Assembly (NCBI GenBank): GCA_964019155.1 | Contig: OZ025244.1 | Location: 17,763,640-17,827,639 of the forward strand | Length of the DNA stretch: 64,000 nucleotides | Direction of reading: 5' to 3' | Source of the DNA: Osedax fenrisi | Lineage: Eukaryota; Annelida; Polychaeta; Sabellida; Siboglinidae | Shown: piece by piece, positions 58,701-64,000 of the stretch | Layout: each line of letters begins with the position of its first letter | How positions within the stretch are numbered: the first letter of the stretch is position 1 | The notes under the pieces: generated by a model | Seen by the model: only the letters and a program-made list of their open reading frames with translations | What the model was told of the DNA's origin: nothing | The model's database searches: none | Translations under genes and position numbers: made by a program

Positions 58701-59766
58701 GTTTGTCGCGAAGGAAATTCCTCAATTTTCAGTTTTACTTTGAATTTATCCACTGTTATCGTCCTCTACGTATTCATCAATAGGGTACGATAATATGTGT
58801 ATTGAATGTACTATTCTCGCTATTATTTACTGGTCATATCTATTATAATATTATATTAATATTATATTAATTATAATAATAATTTGTTAAAAATATGGGG
58901 GGACCAATACATAGGAGGTCCCCCTAGATTTTAAATTGGGGGACGGGGGGGGGGACATATCCCGCCGTTGCAGCACCCCTAGTTACGATGAATACAAACT
59001 ATTCAGTAGGTACCTATATCATTACTTCTACAGCGCTTCACATTAAGATGGTGATCTTTACCACCGTGGTTACAATCAATATACCATTATGTAATGATGT
59101 TACGCTAGAGATATCATTACGTGCCTGTTGTATGTATGAATTATTCACAACGTACAATGTGCATTGTACATACACAGCTCCATAACATTTGTTGTGTATT
59201 TAAGTCTTACACTAACCCCAGTTTTATTCAACGCGCACATTAGGATTAGGTAGACATTGTAGATATAGGTATACCGCTGCTATTCGTATACATTTGTTCA
59301 CTATTCGAAGGACGATGTAACAACGATGGTGGCCATCATCCATTATATTGAAATTTCATGAATTAATTTTATATAAAATTTAGTGTTATTTTAGTTTTTA
59401 TTGAAATTATTTGACACCAACTAAACAACAATATATGAATTGCATTCGAAGTGATGGATATGTATATTTATACTCTTTATATATTCGATTTCGTATTAAA
59501 TCTCTCGTTACCAAGAGCAGGTTGGTATCTCGATAAATTCAATAGAACTTCTCTACCAGCACTTCTATACCTACTACAATACCCGGGCGTTTGATGTCGG
59601 TCATCAACTAAATCTAATATTATGTTTCCGATGCCGTCTACCTATCGCTAATGCCTCACCTCCGCCTGCCACCCAGATAAGTAAAGTGAAGGAGGACACG
59701 GAACTCGCCAGCGAGCATCACGACCTACGTCAGGTGGCCTACGGAATCATCGGTATCACCAAGTGA
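54689..59766 (+). CDS. Cu/Zn superoxide dismutase-like protein, five exons, copper site degenerate
   Basis: Five plus-strand exons (54689-54763, 56357-56447, 57271-57340, 58027-58147, 59677-59766) join in frame to 148 codons, near the usual 153. Start MAIRATCTLSNDYHNISGN matches SOD1 strand 1; the last intron falls at the same place as in human SOD1 (after GRxLV). By alignment, and in local numbering close to human SOD1, the zinc ligands H63, H71, H80 and D83 are present (HFNP, QHG, RHAGDLG). Of the copper ligands H48 and bridging H63 remain, but position 46 is Asn (INIHEFGD) and the H120 equivalent is Ser. Both disulfide cysteines are gone (C57 to Phe, C146 to Tyr), and the electrostatic loop is about seven residues short, while the active-site Arg (R143 equivalent) is kept. 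No signal peptide, so probably cytosolic. Classical dismutase activity is unlikely; a structural, zinc-binding or chaperone-like role is conceivable. Intact frame and splice sites argue against a pseudogene. Confidence 0.93.
54764..56356. other. SOD-like intron 1 with TA arrays and hairpins
   Basis: TA arrays at 55301-55330, 55527-55567 and 55705-55777. Palindrome CATAGAGAACGAAG-ATCA-CTTCGTTCTCTATG at about 55268-55299. Confidence 0.7.
55869..55950. repeat. 82-bp inverted-repeat element
   Basis: GCATTTGTATTGTAATCATG and CATGATTACAATACAAATAC form 20-bp near-perfect arms around about 40 bp; TA-rich flanks. Confidence 0.8.
56357..56447 (+). CDS. SOD-like exon 2
   Basis: 30 codons plus one base, GECIEITGEIIHLLEGH then YSINIHEFGDISN. 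Acceptor TTCACAG, donor ATG/GTTACG. Carries Asn at the first copper-ligand position. Confidence 0.93.
56761..56946. mobile_element. 186-bp MITE with 40-bp inverted ends
   Basis: Left CTATTATATAAGGGTACCAG then TAAACTCGGACCACTTTTGA; the right end is nearly its exact reverse complement. CTCGGACCACTTTTG (one degenerate copy) is also repeated directly inside. Located in SOD-like intron 2; no TSD outside the ends is obvious. Confidence 0.82.
57271..57340 (+). CDS. SOD-like exon 3
   Basis: 22 codons FKSTGEHFNPHGTQHG then LFTDTI, phases 1 and 2. Acceptor CGAACAG, donor CAG/GTATAT. Holds the bridging His and the first zinc His; Phe stands at the Cys57 position. Confidence 0.92.
57341..58026. other. 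SOD-like intron 3
   Basis: Unusually balanced composition near 57640-57780 and 57830-58010, but no exon fits the phases, and exons 3 and 4 already join perfectly. Confidence 0.5.
58027..58147 (+). CDS. SOD-like exon 4
   Basis: 40 codons HAGDLGEFEADSEGVAQICI then KDDALVKLTGPTSIVGRSLV. Acceptor CCGCAG, donor GTG/GTTTGC. Holds zinc ligands His80 and Asp83. Confidence 0.95.
58183..58300. repeat. About 118-bp inverted-repeat element in SOD-like intron 4
   Basis: GAAGCCCTTTATCAGAAATAT at the left and ATATTTTCATCAAAGGGCTTC at the right are reverse complements with about two differences. MITE-like. Confidence 0.7.
59677..59766 (+). CDS. SOD-like exon 5
   Basis: 29 codons and TGA: ISKVKEDTELASEHHD then LRQVAYGIIGITK. 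Acceptor CACCCAG. Starts where human exon 5 starts (VHEK), with Ser instead of the copper His. Confidence 0.94.
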   Translation: MSKVKEDTELASEHHDLRQVAYGIIGITK

Positions 59767-59937
59767 CCAATCACGGCGCAGCGATTACTCACCACCGTGT
59801 AACATCGCTATCGTTGATGTTCTAGACCAATCGTTTGTTTGGTGAATATTAAGGTGACGCCGTATTTGCGTATACTTGTAATATCTGATATATATGATCT
59901 ATAAAGAACGTGATCATTCTTATGGCCTCACCTTTAC

Positions 59938-60085
59938 AAGTATTATGTAATGATAATAGTATTATGTAATGATACTAGTATTATGTAATAATACTAGTAT
60001 TATGTAATGATACTAGTATTATATAATAATACAAGTATTATGTAATACTACTATTATTATGTAATGATACTATTATTATGTAATA
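59938..60085. repeat. About 18-bp TAGTATTATGTAATGATAC minisatellite
   Basis: Eight degenerate units in the SOD-like 3' flank; AATAAA at 60082-60087 at its end is a possible poly(A) signal. Confidence 0.85.
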
Positions 60086-60089
60086 AATC

Positions 60090-61955
60090 ATTTCTAACTT
60101 CACGAGGAATATTAGTAATGAAGATATTATTATGAATTATGCATATGTTTTATGTGAACTTAGTATTTTATACTTGTATTACTCTAGTATTATTGTTAAG
60201 TTAAGTTATTGATCGTTATTATTTATGTGATATTAAACATATAGGTTTTCATGTTATTACTTATATTTTAAATTCTATATATATATTTATATTCTTAAAA
60301 ACCGCGTAGATTCTATTGCATGAATTGTGATATTGTTTTTAATAATAAAAAATAAAATTATAAATCTAAATAAATATATATATATATCCAATATATATAT
60401 AATGCTATTATTTAAGAAAACGTGTGAATTATATCTATTTGTGATTTTCAATTGAAATTCACAGATTTATTATAAATTTCATTTCAAAAGCTCATTTACT
60501 ATGAACTGATGTTATTTATTTACACATATTATACTTTAGAGATTATATTATCTACTGTAACCGATAGATATTAAGTAAAGATGATAATTAAAATTTAATA
60601 AATTAATTTAATCCTATTATTTTTATGTTTATAGATTTAAATCATAGTTAAAGTGTATTGCAATATAAATATAATTACTAGATGTTAGCAAACATACAAT
60701 ATCTATAGATATCCACCCTATATATATATATTTACTATTCTATTTCACTGTAATACTACGAAATCTTATACAATAAACGTATGGCTATTTTGCAGTGATG
60801 AATAATTTCTATCAAATGAACACTCTGTTTTAGATTATGAATATCTCTACATATCACTACAGGTAGTTGAATCATTACATTTTGTATATTATTCATGATT
60901 CCTAAATATTGTGTAATATCTGACCGCTATCTACTAGATAGTATCTAGGGTAATACAGAGGGTATACAAAGTATACATTGTCTACTGAAACCGTACCCCC
61001 CACTACAGCTTATATGTATTATTCAATAGTGATCACAAAAAATAATTATTAGATTTTAAGTTTGTTTATTTTTGAATATATCTGATTGCGTGCTTTTTTC
61101 TTGTTCGATTTCACCTGCAAAGTTGTAATCTCGTTAATATATTCGTAAGGCTAATCGTAAGTGAGGGGCGTAGGGGCATTCAGCTATCTACGCGTGACTC
61201 CTTGTATTGTATTGTATGAGGCGCACATCTATGACATATTAACATGAGTCTACTTTAAACAATATCGTATGTTAGGTCAGGTTTCTGTATAAGTGCATAA
61301 CCTTCCACTATACCTTTGTGTACAGCAGCGGATCATGGCAATAGCATTATTATATTATGTATATAAATAAACAACATATACTTATGTATATATAGTATGT
61401 ATACAAATATAACGGCTGGATTAGTAAGTGTGTGTATCCGACTATAATGCCCCTTATGTGTGGTATATTCTACTGGTTTATTAGCTTGGCAGGCTAAAGA
61501 GTTTTATACAGAGGTAGTGTGACACGCCTTCAAATCATCGATATAAAGAAAGTACATCAGCAATGTATGTAGGAGATATCACTCGAATGACACTTTTCTC
61601 GATAAATTAAAAAATGAAATGGCATCATTGATTTTGTCAGATTAGTCATATTATATATGTCGAATAATAAAATAGTAGGTTTTTCATCGAAATAGATAGA
61701 ATTTCTATCCATATCTATAGATTTATATTAGTCAATAAAATAGTATTTAAACTTCAATAAAAATACATTTAAATACGAAAAATTATGAGGAATGTTGATA
61801 TGTTGCTTTTTATATATATACATCTATTATTTGTAGTACAGATAAAGATAGTACATTAAACTTGATCATTAATATCAATATAAATATAAATAAATATTAC
61901 AAATTTGAAATTTAGTAGTAGGTTTCGACTGCAGCGCCTCTATTACAAAGTGACA
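60090..61955. other. Intergenic stretch, no gene recognised
   Basis: AT-rich; 61110-61330 and 61400-61560 are more balanced but give no recognisable protein or RNA on either strand. Confidence 0.45.
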
Positions 61956-61959
61956 TACA

Positions 61960-62200
61960 CTACATTCTATTGCTTAGCCACTTTCCCACAACATCGACGG
62001 CTCAAACGATCCACACCCATAACATCACATTTAGAAGTGACCTTATATAATTGTTTATACAAAATATAATCGACTCTCATTAAAACTATGGATGCCTTAA
62101 CATTAAAACAGCTTCGAAGGTATATTAGAGCCATATGGTTATTAAAGTATAAATGTCATCAAAGTTCGTGGATGGGATGAAAGGACTCCACCAAATGACT
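61960..62200 (+). mobile_element. tRNA-derived SINE, copy 4 (head lost)
   Basis: Body matches copy 1: TTTAGAAGTGACCTTATATA, GACTCTCATTAAAACTATGG, ATGCCTTAACATTAAAACAG, GGATGGGATGAAAGGACTCC. The tRNA-like head is degraded beyond pairing. Confidence 0.78.
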
Positions 62201-62284
62201 ATATAAAAGCTAGCACTACACACCTACATAGATGATGGGTTATCACTAATGAGTGTGTGTGCTACCATTACTAGTTGTAGATAC

Positions 62285-62335
62285 ACTTTACTAATACTAC
62301 TACTACCACCTGACTACTACTACTACCACCTGACA

Positions 62336-62382
<47 letters not shown>

Positions 62383-62463
62383 CACCACTACTACTACTAC
62401 TACTAATACTACTACTACTGCTACTACTACCACCTGACTACTACTACTACTACTACTACTACC
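62285..62463. repeat. CTA trinucleotide array
   Basis: (CTA)n with CACCTGA and ACC interruptions, immediately downstream (minus-strand sense) of the WD40 exon donor. Confidence 0.95.
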
Positions 62464-62499
62464 TGTATAGTAAATACTAGTGCCGTGCAGGGACATAAC

Positions 62500-62666
62500 C
62501 TTGAGATTAGAGGACATCGGTTTGGCAGCGGCAGTAGGCAGTTGATCGCGCCACAAACACAGCAACGAGTCATCGCCACCGGTAACCAAGGAGCCGTTGC
62601 CGTGGTTACGGTGTAAACAACGCACGTCCTCGCGGTGGGAGGTCATCGTAGCGGTGTGGCTCAGAC
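62500..62666 (-). CDS. WD40-repeat protein, single exon
   Basis: A 167-bp minus-strand exon (acceptor AAGCAG, donor AAG/GTTATG), phase 1 in, phase 0 out. It reads LSHTATMTSHREDVRCL then GSLVTGGDDSLLCLW and RDQLPTAAAKPMSSNLK. The H-x(n)-V..L..(S/T)GG.D..L..W pattern is one WD40 blade. The SHREDV-ATM start distantly recalls Cdc20/Fizzy proteins, but one blade cannot decide this. Neighbouring exons lie outside the window or were not found; the upstream intron holds the G-rich minisatellite. Confidence 0.75.
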
Positions 62667-62730
62667 CTGCTTGACCGGTAGGGGACATTCGGTGTAGGGC
62701 TCCGCTGTAGGGGTGGACGGGTGGTGGGGT

Positions 62731-62935
62731 TAGTGTGTGGGCTCTACACTGATGGGTAGGGGGTAGGGGTTAGTGTGTGGGCTCTACACTGATGGGTATG
62801 GGATAGGGTGTAGGGGTGGACGGGTGGTAGGGTTAGTGTGTGGGCTCTACACTGATGGGGTAGGGGTAGGGGGTAGGGTGAAGGGCTCCACTGTAGGGTG
62901 GTGGAGTTAGTGTGTGGGCTCTACTGCGGGGTGGG
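62731..62935. repeat. G-rich minisatellite, four units
   Basis: Units of 38-75 bp with the core GGGTTAGTGTGTGGGCTCTA then CACTGATGGG, separated by GGGTAGGGGGTAGGG tracts. Many closely spaced GGG runs suggest G-quadruplex potential on the plus strand. GGGTAGGGTTAG words are telomere-like only in part. Confidence 0.9.
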
Positions 62936-63180
62936 GATGGGGTAGGGGGTAGGGCAACACTGCAGTGTAGGGTTAGGCCGGGAGAGCTCCATTTTAATGG
63001 GGTTAGAGTTACAATGTAGTGTGGGGGTGGTAAGGATAGGCTAGAGATATTAAGTATATGGTGGGGGTAGCTGGATTAGGGTATATAGCTCCACTGTAGG
63101 CAGGGTTAGGACATAGCGCTATACTGGGGTAGGGTTAATCTGGACCAGGATAACTTACATCATTGCCTACGATATACACC
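62936..63180. other. Diverged continuation of the G-rich repeat
   Basis: Scattered GGGGTTAG, CTCCACTGTAGG and GCTATACTGGGG words, probably decayed units of the same minisatellite. Beyond it, a TA array at 63202-63230. Confidence 0.6.
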
Positions 63181-63197
63181 TTGAATATACGAATACT

Positions 63198-63237
<40 letters not shown>

Positions 63238-63429
63238 TTTAAATACTATTTCGATTAATAAGTACAGCCTATTAAAAAACTAAATTATCTATACACTTAA
63301 ATTTTACATTTTATTTATTAAACGTATGTTGATATGTTACGGGGCATTACCAACAATAATATACATTATTATATACTATTCGGGGGTCTATTTCACATCG
63401 TTAATGCAGATTGATTCCAAAGATACCAG

Positions 63430-63545
63430 ATGCTTAAATCGGTAGAATATTAATAATACAAAGAGTGTCCGTATGAGGACATAACCTTGTGGGACATCAA
63501 GCGTAATACGGGTAGTAACAGGATACTAAAGATATGTGAAGTAGA
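63430..63545 (-). mobile_element. LINE RT fragment
   Basis: Minus strand reads DVPQGYVLIRTLF, the same VPQGYV block (ACATAACCTTGTGGGACA on plus) as in the LINE at 28400. A short remnant; the rest of the right end (63546-64000) is unassigned. Confidence 0.55.
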
Positions 63546-64000
63546 ACTGGAGGAAACCTATCAATAACTTCATTAATACTAGATAGACAGTTCACAAGTA
63601 TATACTACATATATATTCATCATTACATTCACAAGTTTACTGCCACATATATTCAATACGACCATTATACATAAAAGCTTAGAGTGATAATTGATATGAT
63701 CGACATGGAGAGAGTAACATTAAAATGTTCTCAATACTTATCCCCTGATGGCTCCCTATAACCTCTATATCTATGCTACTTTATCACCAATACTTGATAC
63801 TATTTCAATAACATATATTGATTGATAATTTATTTAAGCAAATATATAGTCAAATGTATAAAGTCTAAATACGCTTGCTAACGATAACATACGTTATAGA
63901 AATAAACAAAGAATAATACGAATTTAAAAAATTAAAGAAATTAAAACGTTTTACAGTTACAGTAATAATATTATAATTAATAAATATTTATTTCGATTAG

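Noticed and set aside
62323..62499. Continuation of the WD40 open frame beyond 62500
   Set aside because: It runs past a good donor into a CTA microsatellite (poly-Val/Ser).

Overview
This is a gene-poor, very AT-rich eukaryotic nuclear window. Four protein-coding loci can be read by eye, all split by canonical GT-AG introns: OXCT1 (complete at its 3' end), a glutaredoxin, a complete Cu/Zn-superoxide-dismutase-like gene and one exon of a WD40-repeat protein. The exons are short (36-192 bp) and clearly GC-richer than the introns, so they stand out. Intron-rich genes, a vertebrate-like SOD intron position, L2/CR1-type LINEs, tRNA-derived SINEs and MITEs suggest an animal, probably an invertebrate, or a close relative. 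The species cannot be named from the sequence.

Layout. 170-21467, minus strand: succinyl-CoA:3-ketoacid CoA transferase (OXCT1/SCOT), 16 exons joining in frame to 491 codons plus stop; only the N-terminal presequence exon(s) were not found. 21468-45682: a repeat-dominated gap with a decayed LINE (endonuclease plus reverse transcriptase, minus strand), two TTAA-flanked inverted-repeat elements, tRNA-SINEs, long (TA)n arrays, a 349-bp tandem satellite and a split, triplicated coding remnant with a piggyBac-like N-terminus. 45683-45756: tRNA-Asn(GUU) with a decayed inverted copy beside it. 46535-50530, plus strand: a dithiol glutaredoxin (three exons found, first exon missing). 54689-59766, plus strand: a complete five-exon SOD-like gene of 148 codons that keeps the zinc ligands but has lost two copper ligands and both disulfide cysteines. 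62500-62666, minus strand: one WD40-repeat exon, flanked by a CTA microsatellite and a G-rich minisatellite.

Functional links. OXCT1 acts in mitochondrial ketone-body use. Glutaredoxin and SOD-like are both redox-family proteins and lie in tandem on the plus strand, but nothing shows that they are co-regulated. The most notable observations are the copper-site-degenerate SOD, an in-frame 30-bp minisatellite that copies the 5' splice site of an OXCT1 exon seven times, and a 454-bp MITE family with exact 7-bp target duplications and hairpin ends that changed in a compensatory way.
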